A stretch of 64,000 nt of DNA from Streptomyces sp. P3 (GTDB lineage Bacteria; Actinomycetota; Actinomycetes; Streptomycetales; Streptomycetaceae), in contig NZ_CP028369.1 in NCBI RefSeq assembly GCF_003032475.1, positions 5,890,001-5,954,000 of the forward strand. Reading direction: 5' to 3'. Numbering within the stretch: position 1 is the stretch's first letter; every line of letters starts with the position of its first letter. The notes beneath the pieces are model-generated. The model saw only the letters and a program-made list of their open reading frames with translations, had not been told where the DNA came from and searched no databases. Made by a program: the position numbers and the translations under genes. Of this stretch, positions 54,682-62,931 are shown in pieces.

Positions 54682-55155
54682 ATGGAAGCGCGTCTCGACC
54701 TGCTCGGCACCCCGTTCGCCGGCACTCTGATGAAGCACTTCAACACGGCGGGCAAGGCCGTCGCGCGGTCCACGCTGCCCGGCACGGTCCAGCAACTGGT
54801 GATGCTGCGGGCCAGCCAGATCAACGGCTGCGGATTCTGCACCGACATGCACACCAAGGACGCCGTGCACGCGGGCGAGTCCGATCAGCGCCTGCACCTG
54901 GTCGCGGTGTGGCGGGAGGCCACGGTGTTCAGCGACGCCGAGCGCGCCGCGCTGGAGCTGACCGAGCAGGGCACGCGCATCGCCGACGCGGCGGGCGGCG
55001 TGCCCGACGAGGTCTGGGCGAACGCCCTGAAGCACTACGACGAGGAGCAGCTCACGGCCTTGGTGGCGCTCATCGCGCTCATCAATGCCTACAACCGTCT
55101 GAACGTCATCGTCCGGCAGCCCGCCGGCGGCTACCGGCCCGGCATGTTCGGCTGA
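54682..55155 (+). CDS. AhpD-like carboxymuconolactone-decarboxylase-family protein
   Basis: A 157-residue protein with the thioredoxin-like C-x-x-C motif N-G-C-G-F-C-T-D-M-H (Cys50, Cys53, His57) of AhpD-type peroxiredoxin-linked proteins. It probably reduces a hydroperoxide or supports peroxidase recycling. ATG 54682 has AAGGAG upstream; the frame to 54598 overlaps no conserved block. Followed by an 8-bp tandem repeat and a strong hairpin. Substrate unknown. Confidence 0.9.
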   Translation: MEARLDLLGTPFAGTLMKHFNTAGKAVARSTLPGTVQQLVMLRASQINGCGFCTDMHTKDAVHAGESDQRLHLVAVWREATVFSDAERAALELTEQGTRIADAAGGVPDEVWANALKHYDEEQLTALVALIALINAYNRLNVIVRQPAGGYRPGMFG

Positions 55156-55183
55156 CGGACTGACGGACTGACGGACTGACGGG
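55152..55183 (+). repeat. Four tandem copies of CTGACGGA
   Basis: Three exact and one variant octamer begin in the stop codon of the AhpD-like gene, giving several TGA triplets in different frames. Typical of polymerase slippage. Confidence 0.85.
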
Positions 55184-55217
55184 CGGGTATGTCCGCGACG
55201 GCGGACCGGCCGATCGC

Positions 55218-55262
55218 ACGACCGTGGCTCGAGGGGTGGCCCGCCCCTCGAGCCACGGTCGT
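55218..55262. terminator. Very strong 19-bp hairpin
   Basis: 55218-55236 pairs perfectly with 55244-55262 (core GACCGTGGCTCGAGGGG and its complement) around a 7-base loop TGGCCCG. It should end transcription of the AhpD-like gene. Confidence 0.85.
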
Positions 55263-55402
55263 ATCCGCTGTGCCCTCGGCTTCACGGAACGTGCACAACT
55301 GCCGCCGTGAACTTTAGGTTTCAAGCGCTACGCTCGTCGGCAGTCCGGGCGGGCCGCCCCCACGCCGTGCCGCTCGTATCCCCCCATGCTCAGGAGACTC
55401 GC

Positions 55403-56509
55403 GTGCGCGACGGCGACGTAGTGGTGATCGGCGGCGGCTATGCGGGCGTCCGCCTGGCGAAACGGCTGGACGCGACGGCCCGGGTCACGCTGGTCGACCG
55501 CAAGGACGTGTTCTTCCACCGTATCGCCTCCCTCCGCGCCGGTGTGCGTCCGGAGTGGTCGGTCACCCCGTTCATCCCGTACGACCGGCTGCTGCGCGAC
55601 GGCCGGATGGTCGTCGGCAAGGCGGTCCGCATCGACACCGCCGAACGCCACGTCGTCCTGGCCACCGGCGAGCGGCTGCCCTACGACGTGGTGGTGATCG
55701 CCACCGGCGCCGACTACCCCGAACCGGCCCGCTTCACCGGGACCACCGCCGAGGAGACCCTCAAGACGTTCGCCGGTCACCAGCGCGACGTCGCCGCCGC
55801 CGACCACGTCCTCGTGGTGGGCGGCGGTCCCTCCGGCGTCGAGCTCAGCGCCGAGATACGCCTGGCCCGGCCGGACGCCCGGGTCACTCTCGCGCACTCC
55901 GGTCCCGCGCTGCTGCACTCCACGGGCAGCGAGCGGGCCGGCCGCAAGGCGCAGGCCTGGCTGGAGTCCCACGACGTCGAGGTCCGGCTGGACTCGTTCA
56001 TGTCCCGCGGCAACGACTTCGGCACCTACCGCGACGGGCACGGCGGAGTTCTCGAAGCCGACCTCTCCTTCTGGGCGACCGGCACCACGCCCAACACACT
56101 GTGGCTGCGTCTGGCCGGGCTCGGCGACTGGCTGAACCCGGCCGGACACGTCAGGGTCGACCGCCGGCTCCGGGTCGAGGGGTGGCCGGACGTGTTCGCC
56201 GTCGGCGACGTCAACGACGCGACCGAACTCAAGATCACCCCCGCCGCGCTGGCCCAGGCCGACCTCGCAGCCCACAACATCCGCGGCTACCTGCAGAGTC
56301 CCGGCAGGCATCGCAGGGAGCCGCGCCTCTACCGGCCGCTCCAGCGCACGCCGCTGATCGTGCCCTTCGGTCCGACCGACGGGCTGACGTTGCTGCCCGT
56401 GCCGGGCGGCGAGAGCGCGGTGCTCGGCGGCCGCACCTCCGTCCTGGCCAAGGCGAAGACCCTCATGACCCCGTACATGCGCCGCCAGCTCGGCTACACC
56501 GCCACCTGA
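55403..56509 (+). CDS. FAD-dependent NADH-dehydrogenase/AIF-like oxidoreductase
   Basis: A 368-residue flavoprotein with two Rossmann sites: V-V-V-I-G-G-G-Y-A-G-V (from residue 6, FAD) and V-L-V-V-G-G-G-P-S-G-V-E (about 145-156, NAD(P)H), and the late FAD block V-F-A-V-G-D-V-N-D. This layout fits type-II NADH dehydrogenases and AIFM2/FSP1-like quinone reductases. GTG 55403 follows AGGAGA; the frame continues to 55307 without a ribosome-binding site. The electron acceptor is unknown, probably a quinone. Confidence 0.88.
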   Translation: MRDGDVVVIGGGYAGVRLAKRLDATARVTLVDRKDVFFHRIASLRAGVRPEWSVTPFIPYDRLLRDGRMVVGKAVRIDTAERHVVLATGERLPYDVVVIATGADYPEPARFTGTTAEETLKTFAGHQRDVAAADHVLVVGGGPSGVELSAEIRLARPDARVTLAHSGPALLHSTGSERAGRKAQAWLESHDVEVRLDSFMSRGNDFGTYRDGHGGVLEADLSFWATGTTPNTLWLRLAGLGDWLNPAGHVRVDRRLRVEGWPDVFAVGDVNDATELKITPAALAQADLAAHNIRGYLQSPGRHRREPRLYRPLQRTPLIVPFGPTDGLTLLPVPGGESAVLGGRTSVLAKAKTLMTPYMRRQLGYTAT

Positions 56510-56540
56510 CGGCCGTCCGCCGACGCCGCCCCCGGTCTCG

Positions 56541-58436
56541 CTACGTGTCGCCGTCCGCGTCACCCGGCGGCGGCCCGGGCTGCCGTATGAGGGGCAGGGC
56601 GTCCAGGTACTCGGGCGGGTGGTCGAAGGCCCGGGTCAGGGAGGCGAGATGGGGCTGGAGGCTGTGGGTGAGGGCATCGACGGCGGCCGGGAGCTCGTGC
56701 ACGTGGCGCGGGGTGATGTGGCCGTCGGCGAGGAGCAGGCCGGTGTGCGGGGTGAGGTGGGTGAGCAGGTAGAGGGCGGTGACCTCGGTGAGGAGGCGGC
56801 GGGCCGGTTCATGGGCCGTGCGGGCCGAGGTGGCCAGGAGGGCGTCCGCGGCCTGCAGCCTGATGTGGGCCTGAGCCTTCTGCAGCGCGGGAGCGGATGC
56901 CGTGTTCCAGCGGGCCTGCGGGTCGTGCGAGGGGCCCTGGCGCAGGGCTCGGTGTGCCTGCTCGTGGAAGGCGTGCTCGGTGCGGGCGAGCAGGTTGCGC
57001 AGGTGGTGGGGATTGGTGAGGACGGGCGGCCCGGCGTCCGGGACGGGCGGGGACGGCGGGTGGTGGAGCAGTTCCGCGGCCGCCTTGGTGGTGACGAGGA
57101 GGTTGTCGCCCTCCGCCGTGATGGTCCCCTCGATGTACTCGGAGAAGCCTGCGAGGTGGTTCGCGGGGAGAAGTCCCTGCGCGCCGCAGCGCTCCCGTGC
57201 CTCCAGCGCGATGGTGCGTGCCTCCCAGGTGATCCAGGCCTTGGCGAGCGCGACGAGGCGTTCGAGACCGGCACGGTCCGAGGCGTCGGGGCTGCTCCAC
57301 CGCGCGGTGAGCGAGCGGTGCAGGAACGTCATCGCGTAGGTGGTCGCGACGCCCTGGAGCAGTCGGCTGTGGTGGGTGCGGTGGGTGTTGATGGGCAGCC
57401 GCTGACCGGGCCGGGCTCCGCTGACGTGCCGGTGGTCGCCGTAGCGGACGGCGATGGCGAGCGCCGCGCGTGAGGCTCCGACGGCCGCGGCGCTCATGCA
57501 CAGCTTGCCGACGGTGACCCGGGAGATCGAGGTGAGGAAGCGTTTGCGGCGGTTGCCGAGGCTGCTGGTGAGGACGCCGTCGGGACCCAGTCGCCCGTGC
57601 TCGCCCTGAAGAAGGGCCCGGCGCGGCAGGGGCAGGTGGTCGAAGGAGGTGAGGCAGTGGTCGACGGGGGCGTTCGGACGCAGCGGGAGGGGTGTGACGG
57701 TGACGTGGGGAAGCGGTCCGTCGTGGTCGGTGAGCGGGGTCAGGAAGAGGAACACGCCGTGGTCCCGGTCGCCGACGAGCAGGCGGGCCGCCACGACGGC
57801 GCTCTTGGGGCCGCCCAGCGTGCTGGTGTTGGGCATGAACTTGGCGGCGCCGGGGTGGGGGGTGTGCAGGAGGAACCCGCCCGTCGCGGGGTCGAGACGG
57901 GCGGTGGTCTCCAGCGCGAAGGCGTCGTTGCCGTGGTCGACCTCGGTGCACAGGAACGTTCCGGTGCGTCGCAGCGCGGTGAACTCGGTCAGGTCCCTCG
58001 AGGGCTCGGCGTCGTGGTCGAGGAGGCTGCCGAGGAAGAGGTTGTAGTGGATGCTGGCGACGGTGGTGAGGCCGCCGCCGCCGTCCACGATGGCGGCCCA
58101 CTCGTGCAGCGCCGTGAGGAGGGCCGGGTCGGTCGCGAGCGACGCGGGGTCGGCCAGCAGGTCGTTGACCAGACGCAGCCAGGTGTAGGACTGCGCGGCC
58201 CGCTCCTCGGGAGTGAGACCCGGCCGGTGACGGAAGTCGTCCCGGGCTATGAGGCGGCGCCACGGGGCGTGGACGCGTTCCCGTTCGCCGTCCTGGTCGA
58301 AGAGCAGCCGGGTCAGCTCGCGGACGGTCGCCGCGTCGTCCCGCGCCTCGCCCTCGGCCGTGTCCGCGAAGGGGCGGGGACCGCTGCGGTCCGGTCCGGC
58401 GGGGCGCTCCGCGCCGTGGAATGCCAGAAGGGCCAT
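56541..58436 (-). CDS. aco: Acyl-CoA oxidase, Aco-like (butenolide biosynthesis)
   Basis: A 631-residue acyl-CoA dehydrogenase/oxidase-superfamily flavoenzyme: F-A-L-E-T-T-A and F-L-L-H-T-P-H-P-G-A-A-K-F-M-P-N match the acyl-CoA-oxidase substrate/FAD blocks, and E-A-R-E-R-C-G-A-Q-G-L the C-terminal region with the catalytic area. In S. avermitilis, Aco makes the unsaturated acyl precursor of avenolide and is encoded next to avaR1 and cyp17, the arrangement seen here. A primary-metabolic oxidase is the alternative. ATG 58436 has GGGGAG upstream; the frame to 58649 runs over the operator and is rejected. The promoter overlaps an autoregulatory-type site (58497-58525), so expression should be repressed by the receptor and released by its ligand. 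Confidence 0.87.
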   Translation of the reverse strand: MALLAFHGAERPAGPDRSGPRPFADTAEGEARDDAATVRELTRLLFDQDGERERVHAPWRRLIARDDFRHRPGLTPEERAAQSYTWLRLVNDLLADPASLATDPALLTALHEWAAIVDGGGGLTTVASIHYNLFLGSLLDHDAEPSRDLTEFTALRRTGTFLCTEVDHGNDAFALETTARLDPATGGFLLHTPHPGAAKFMPNTSTLGGPKSAVVAARLLVGDRDHGVFLFLTPLTDHDGPLPHVTVTPLPLRPNAPVDHCLTSFDHLPLPRRALLQGEHGRLGPDGVLTSSLGNRRKRFLTSISRVTVGKLCMSAAAVGASRAALAIAVRYGDHRHVSGARPGQRLPINTHRTHHSRLLQGVATTYAMTFLHRSLTARWSSPDASDRAGLERLVALAKAWITWEARTIALEARERCGAQGLLPANHLAGFSEYIEGTITAEGDNLLVTTKAAAELLHHPPSPPVPDAGPPVLTNPHHLRNLLARTEHAFHEQAHRALRQGPSHDPQARWNTASAPALQKAQAHIRLQAADALLATSARTAHEPARRLLTEVTALYLLTHLTPHTGLLLADGHITPRHVHELPAAVDALTHSLQPHLASLTRAFDHPPEYLDALPLIRQPGPPPGDADGDT

Positions 58437-58496
58437 GACCACTCCCCGTTGTCGCGGATTCGCACACCGGTACGTCTGGTTGCGCCGTCCGCCAAA

Positions 58497-58525
58497 AGAT
58501 ACGGACCTACCGGTTTTCTCATCAA
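58497..58525 (-). promoter_or_regulatory. aco promoter with autoregulatory (ARE-like) receptor site in the spacer
   Basis: Minus strand: TTGATG (58525-58520), 17-bp spacer, GTATCT (58502-58497). On the plus strand the same DNA reads AGATACGGACCTACCGGTTT, which fits the butyrolactone-receptor consensus A-n-A-T-A-C-n-n-A-C-C-n-n-n-C-G-G-T. A receptor bound here would cover both promoter boxes. Confidence 0.8.
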
Positions 58526-58713
58526 GTCGGAAACCGGCAATCCGGCCGGTCGTCGGTGGCGTGTTTTGAGGGGTTCCCGGGCCGCAGGAGCGCGCCTGGA
58601 GCGGATATGGCGAACTCACCGCCGAGGTCCGGGCGTTGCGGTGCCGCACGCCGCGGCCAACCTCCGATGGGCCGGTGGCCGCGGTGTCGGTGGACGTGAG
58701 CGGCGAGGTGGCA

Positions 58714-58737
58714 GGAGTCAGACCTGTCGGTATATTT
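58714..58737 (+). promoter_or_regulatory. ARE-like site over the receptor gene's -10 box
   Basis: GGAGTCAGACCTGTCGGTAT followed by ATTT keeps the A-C-C-n-n-n-C-G-G-T core but has a weaker left half. It overlaps a TATATT -10 (58731-58736), 40 bp before the receptor start, fitting autorepression. Confidence 0.55.
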
Positions 58738-58775
58738 TCGAGCCGGATTCGCCGGAGCTACCTCGGAGGTGGGGC

Positions 58776-59459
58776 GTGGCGCTGCAGGAACGGGCCGTCC
58801 GGACGAGGCGGGCCGTCCTCGTCGCGGCCGCGGCGGTGTTCGCCGAGGTGGGGTACGAGGCCGCGACGATCGCGGAGATCCTCGCCCGGGCCGGCGTGAC
58901 CAAGGGGGCGCTCTACTTCCACTTCTCCTCCAAGGAAGAGCTGGCGCAGGCCGTGCTGGCCGGCCAGCTGGAGACCGTCCCGGCCGTGCCCGCAAGGGAG
59001 TTGCTGCTGCAGCAGGGGCTGGACGAGGCCTTCGTCCTGGCCCATCTGCTGTCGGTGGGCGATCCGTTGGTCCAGGGAAGCATCAGACTGACCGTGGACC
59101 AGGGGGCGCCGACGGACGGGCTGGACCGGCGCGCGCCGATGAGCGGGTGGATCGCGCACAACGCGGACCTGCTGGGGCGGGCGAAGGAGCGCGGCGAGCT
59201 GCTGCCGCATGTCGATGTGGCCGCCGCCGCGCGGATGTTCGTGGGCGCGTTCACCGGGGTCCAGGTGCTGTCCAAGATCATGACGGGGCACGCGGACCTG
59301 CCGGAGCGGGTGGCGGACCTTCAGCGGCATCTGCTGGCCGGGGTCGCGGTGCCCGCCGTGCTGTTGCAGCTGGACACCGCCGCCGACCGGGGCGCCAGGG
59401 TGTACGAGGAGGCCGTGAAGGCCAGTTGGCCGACGGGACAGCCGCGGGCCGCCGGATGA
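58776..59459 (+). CDS. avaR1: Gamma-butyrolactone/butenolide receptor (ArpA/AvaR1-like, TetR superfamily)
   Basis: A 227-residue regulator. The N-terminus R-A-V-R-T-R-R-A-V-L-V-A-A-A-A-V-F and helix-turn-helix T-I-A-E-I-L-A-R-A-G-V-T-K-G-A-L-Y-F-H-F (about 31-50) are those of ArpA/ScbR/AvaR proteins. The ligand-pocket tryptophan is kept in M-S-G-W-I-A-H-N-A-D-L-L (Trp125). Ligand binding releases it from DNA. GTG 58776 has GGAGGTGGGG just upstream; the frame extends back through antisense of aco and is not coding there. Placement between divergent aco and downstream P450 is as in the avenolide locus; the actual ligand is unknown. Confidence 0.92.
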   Translation: MALQERAVRTRRAVLVAAAAVFAEVGYEAATIAEILARAGVTKGALYFHFSSKEELAQAVLAGQLETVPAVPARELLLQQGLDEAFVLAHLLSVGDPLVQGSIRLTVDQGAPTDGLDRRAPMSGWIAHNADLLGRAKERGELLPHVDVAAAARMFVGAFTGVQVLSKIMTGHADLPERVADLQRHLLAGVAVPAVLLQLDTAADRGARVYEEAVKASWPTGQPRAAG

Positions 59460-59590
59460 CCGCCGCGGCCTCGTCCGCAGGGGGCTGTGCGACGGCGCAC
59501 GCGGGTCGCCGAGCGACCGGCGGCCCCGGCCCGTCCGGCGGCGTGTGGGACCGGCGACCGGGCACGGGTGGTTTCCGGCGGTCGGCGTGA

Positions 59591-59688
59591 GGCGGCAGGT
59601 GCCTGCGAGTCGGCGGGCACGTGCGGGTCGGCAGGGGTGTCCGGGTCGTGAGGCGCGTGCGGGTCGTCGGGCGCGTGTGGGTCGGTGG
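59591..59688. repeat. 18-bp imperfect tandem repeat between receptor and P450 genes
   Basis: About 5.5 copies of GTCGNNNGGCGCGTGCGG at 59591, 59609, 59627, 59645, 59663 and 59681 (partial). The surrounding 59460-59835 gap (376 bp) holds no convincing gene; minus-strand reading gives a D-P-H-A-P-D-like periodic peptide, which I take as a by-product. Confidence 0.75.
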
Positions 59689-59835
59689 TTGAGGGTGGGG
59701 CGACAGGGGGAGGGGTCGGGCACCAACGGTTGTCCGGGGGCGTGGTTCCGCGTCCTCGGCTGAGAGGCGGGCGACCCCCTGCCTCCCGACCGGTGCGCAT
59801 GCCGACCCTGCTGGACCGACCCCGGGAGTTCGACG

Positions 59836-61071
59836 ATGGATACGACAGCCTGCCCCTACGCCCTGGACGTGACGGGGCGCGATCTCGCGGGCGAGGCAGC
59901 CATGCTCAGGGCCCAAGGCCCCGCCGTGCGGGTGGAGTTGCCGGGGGGAGTGGTCGCGTGGGCGGTGCTGCGTCAGCGCGAGGTGGAGCGGCTGCTGACC
60001 GATCCCCGGGTGTCGAAGGACGCGCGCCGGCACTGGCCGGAGCTGATCGAGGGGCGCATCAGTGAGGAGTGGCCGCTGTACCCCTGGGTGATCAACGAGA
60101 ACATGCTGTTCGCCTACGGCGACTCGCACACCCGGCTGCGCAGGCTGGTGGCGGGAGCGTTCACCGCGCGGCGTTCGGAGGCGATGCGGACACGAGTGGC
60201 ACAGATCGCGGCAGAGCTCGTCGACGGGCTCGCGGCGAGCCGGCCCAGGGAGCCGGTGGACCTGCGGGCCGCGTTCGCGGAACTGCTGCCGATGCGGGTG
60301 ATCTGCGAACTGTTCGGGGTGCCACAGGGCGAGGCCACCGACGCCCTGTGCGCGGCCCTGCACACGGTGTTCGGCACGACGATCAGCGGCCGGGAGATCG
60401 AGGCGGCCCGGCTGGAGGCCTTCGTCCGGCTGTCGGACCTGGTGAAGGCCAAGCGGGCCGAGCCGGGCGACGACCTCACGTCGCTGCTGATCCAGGCACG
60501 TGACCAGGAGGACCGGCTCACCGAGGAGGAACTCCTGGGCACCCTGTTCCTCATGATCGCCGGAGGGCAGGACACCACGGCCGCCCTGATCACCAACGCG
60601 GTCGGCGCGCTGCTGCGGTCGCCCGAGCAGCTGGAACACGTCAGGGCCGGCCGGGCGACCTGGCAGGACGTCGCTGCCGAGACGATGCGGGTGCACACCC
60701 CCGGGGCCTACTCGCCCATGAGGTTCGCCGTCGAGGACATCGATCTGGACGGCGTGCTGATCCGCAGGGGCGAGGCCATCCTCGTCAACTTCGCGGCGGG
60801 GGGCCGGGATCCGGAACGCTACGGGCCGCACGCCGAGCGGTTCGACGTGCTGCGCAAGGACCGTGACGGCCTCGGCTTCGGCCACGGGCCGCACCGCTGC
60901 CTGGGGGCGCCGTTGGCCGGAGTGGAGGCGGAGAGCGCCTTCGCCGCGCTCTTCGAGCGCTTCCCCCGCATGGAACTCGCCTGTGCGCCGGAGGAACTCC
61001 TGCCGTTGCCCAGTTTCCTGATGAACAGTTACCGGTCGCTTCCCGTCCGGCTCGTTCCCGTCCAGGCCTGA
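59836..61071 (+). CDS. cyp17: Cytochrome P450, Cyp17-like
   Basis: A 411-residue soluble bacterial P450 (class I, needing ferredoxin and reductase from elsewhere). Haem loop [10 protein letters not shown] with ligand Cys355; I-helix oxygen-activating A-G-G-Q-D-T-T (from residue 242); K-helix E-x-x-R as A-A-E-T-M-R. Gln replaces the usual Glu/His before D-T-T. In S. avermitilis, Cyp17 performs the hydroxylation step of avenolide synthesis and is encoded beside avaR1. ATG 59836 follows GGGAG at 8 bases. Identity as Cyp17 rests on context; the P450 call is firm. Confidence 0.9.
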   Translation: MDTTACPYALDVTGRDLAGEAAMLRAQGPAVRVELPGGVVAWAVLRQREVERLLTDPRVSKDARRHWPELIEGRISEEWPLYPWVINENMLFAYGDSHTRLRRLVAGAFTARRSEAMRTRVAQIAAELVDGLAASRPREPVDLRAAFAELLPMRVICELFGVPQGEATDALCAALHTVFGTTISGREIEAARLEAFVRLSDLVKAKRAEPGDDLTSLLIQARDQEDRLTEEELLGTLFLMIAGGQDTTAALITNAVGALLRSPEQLEHVRAGRATWQDVAAETMRVHTPGAYSPMRFAVEDIDLDGVLIRRGEAILVNFAAGGRDPERYGPHAERFDVLRKDRDGLGFGHGPHRCLGAPLAGVEAESAFAALFERFPRMELACAPEELLPLPSFLMNSYRSLPVRLVPVQA

Positions 61072-61125
61072 ACCGGACATCGTGCCTGCGCCGTCGAAGA
61101 CCGAGGGCCGGGGAGCACGGACCGA

Positions 61126-61149
61126 AGATACCGCACACGCGGTTTACTT
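61126..61149 (+). promoter_or_regulatory. ARE-like operator before the second receptor gene
   Basis: AGATACCGCACACGCGGTTT and the next four bases fit the receptor consensus at most fixed positions and lie in a longer inverted repeat, CCGAAGATACCGC / GCGGTTTACTTCGG (61122-61152) with an ACAC centre. It is about 90 bp upstream of the TetR start. Confidence 0.75.
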
Positions 61150-61238
61150 CGGCACGGTCGCGATGGGATGCTCTCCCCGTTCCGCCGGACGCGGGACGCG
61201 GCTCTCCGCCGTCCGCGCAGGCTGGGGAGGAAGACCTG

Positions 61239-61883
61239 ATGGTCAAGCAGGCACGGGCGGTCCGCACCCGCCGGGCCCTTGTCCGGGCGGCGGCCGAGGT
61301 GTTCGCCGCCGAGGGGTACGCCGGGGCGTCCCTTCCGGCCATCAGCGAACGGGCGGGGGTGAGCAACGGCGCCCTGCACTTCCACTTCGCCAGCAAGCAC
61401 GACCTGGCGGCGGAGGTGGAGAGGGCGGCGGCGGACGGCGCGCAGCGCCTCGCCGAACGATGCCGCAGCCGGGCCGACACGCTGCTGCAGTCCCTCGTGC
61501 ACACGGCCTGCGCACTGCTGCTCGCGGTGGTCGCCGACCCCGTGATCCGGGCGGGGTTCCGGCTCAGCGGTGATCCCTCGCGCAAGGACGGTACGCGGCT
61601 GCTGCGCTGGTGGCAGGCGTGGGTGCAGGAGCTCGTCGTACAGGCGCAGCGCGACGGGGAGCTCGCGCGGGACGTCCCCGCCGACGTCGCGACGACCGTG
61701 ATCGTTGCCGCGACCGCGGGCTTCGAGGTGATGGGGGCGGCGGACCGCGAGGTGCTCTCGGTGGAACGCGTGACGCAGCTGTGGACCTTCGTCCTGCCCC
61801 GGCTGGCGGCCCCACCCGGGCACGCCTCGACGTCCAAGGGACCGCAGACACCGGTGGAACAGCAGGGCGACCAGGTGTATTGA
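61239..61883 (+). CDS. Second butyrolactone-receptor-like TetR regulator (AvaR2/ScbR2-like)
   Basis: A 214-residue protein homologous to the receptor at 58776-59459: Q-A-R-A-V-R-T-R-R-A-L-V-R-A-A-A-E-V-F and helix-turn-helix I-S-E-R-A-G-V-S-N-G-A-L-H-F-H-F-A-S-K. The ligand domain is more divergent (L-L-R-W-W-Q-A-W-V), as in pseudo-receptors such as ScbR2 that bind antibiotics or no lactone. ATG 61239 follows GGGGAGGAAG. The palindrome at 61122-61152 is its probable operator. In the avenolide cluster avaR2 and avaR3 occupy similar places; which one this matches is unclear. Confidence 0.9.
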   Translation: MVKQARAVRTRRALVRAAAEVFAAEGYAGASLPAISERAGVSNGALHFHFASKHDLAAEVERAAADGAQRLAERCRSRADTLLQSLVHTACALLLAVVADPVIRAGFRLSGDPSRKDGTRLLRWWQAWVQELVVQAQRDGELARDVPADVATTVIVAATAGFEVMGAADREVLSVERVTQLWTFVLPRLAAPPGHASTSKGPQTPVEQQGDQVY

Positions 61884-62045
61884 CCCGCAGGGTTGTCGAC
61901 TCGGGTGACGGGTGGCCGGCCTCCCAGTGCGGTGTGGCCGTCGGCGCGTGGGCTTCACAGGCGTGGACGACGGCGTTTGTGCGCCTGTCCCTCCCGGACA
62001 TAAGGCAGTTGGGCCTTCGTGTCCGCTGCCAGGAGAGGAGCGCCC

Positions 62046-62333
62046 GTGCCGCAGTCCGAAGAAGAGCCTCTCGTCGCGCTCGCGGCGCGCCTCGAGCATG
62101 ACGGCCCCCGCTTCGCCCGGGCGCCGCGCACCGGACGCCCCGCCCGGCCCCGCGAGTACCGCCGCACCTGGGCCCGCTGGACGCTGGCGGCGGGCCTGGC
62201 CGGGCTGACCGGCGGCGTCCTCCTGTCGCACGGACTGCTGATCGCGGCGGGGCTGGTCGTCACCGGCATCGGCGTGCAGCTTCTCGACGCGCACCGGGCG
62301 CGAGGGGGCCGCCGTCACCTTCCTCTCCGGTGA
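62046..62333 (+). CDS. DUF3040 small membrane protein
   Basis: A 95-residue protein with the DUF3040 start P-Q-S-E-E-E-P-L-V-A-L-A-A-R-L-E-H-D-G-P-R-F-A and one or two hydrophobic helices (about 43-80; L-A-A-G-L-A-G-L-T-G-G-V-L-L). GTG 62046 follows AGGAGAGGAG. Function unknown; DUF3040 genes are widespread in actinobacteria. Confidence 0.85.
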   Translation: MPQSEEEPLVALAARLEHDGPRFARAPRTGRPARPREYRRTWARWTLAAGLAGLTGGVLLSHGLLIAAGLVVTGIGVQLLDAHRARGGRRHLPLR

Positions 62334-62454
62334 GACGGAGAGCCCGCCTGCGCTGATAATCTTTACCGAGTACTTACGTTTCGCCGGGCGTCGACGCGCT
62401 CAGCCGTGGAGCGACGGCCGGCGGTCCGGTCACCGACGTGAGGGAGGGCGTGCC

Positions 62455-62550
62455 ATGGGTCGAGTCATCCCCGTGCGCGTCGACAACGCCGCCCGCGACC
62501 GCGTTCCGGATATCGGCGGTACCGGCCCGAGCGACTCCCCGCAGCGCTGA
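62455..62550 (+). CDS. Possible 31-residue protein
   Basis: ATG 62455 with GAGGGAGGG about 9 bases upstream opens a 31-codon frame: M-G-R-V-I-P-V-R-V-D-N-A-A-R-D-R-V-P-D, ending in S-P-Q-R. The preceding 62350-62395 is unusually AT-rich for this genome and could be its promoter. No homology recognised; it may not be a gene. Confidence 0.3.
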   Translation: MGRVIPVRVDNAARDRVPDIGGTGPSDSPQR

Positions 62551-62931
62551 CGCGTAGCTCCCCCCCGCACGGTGGGAGCCCCGCCCCTGCGGCCGGTACT
62601 GCCGCGCACGCGACCCCGCTGCCGCCGGCACGCCCCGGGCCGATCCGGCGGACCGCGCCTCGGTCCCGCTCGTCGGCCGCCCCGGTCGGTGTCCGGGGAA
62701 CGAACGGCTCTGCCGCCCGCGGCGTCAGCCCGCCTGCTCCGTGCGGTACCCCGGGCAGCGACCGGCCGCTCGGGAAAGTCCGCGTTCCACACACGTACGG
62801 CGGTCCGCCCCGCCCCCGCACCCCGGCGCCCGCGCGGGGGCGACACCGCCGGCTCCGCGAAAGCACAGACGCACCCCGCCGACCTCGACCGACGCGCCAC
62901 CACCGATCCCGACCGACGGAGGAAGACGCCC
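62551..62931. other. Gene-free spacer before the antiporter
   Basis: 381 bp of very GC-rich sequence without a frame that has both a ribosome-binding site and a recognisable product. In many streptomycetes a TrkA-C regulatory subunit precedes this antiporter; I do not see one here. Confidence 0.5.

Noticed and set aside
59321..59800. Minus-strand ORF with D-P-H-A-P-D repeats
   Set aside because: The periodic peptide comes from the 18-bp DNA repeat; the rest overlaps the receptor gene antisense and has no ribosome-binding site or homology.
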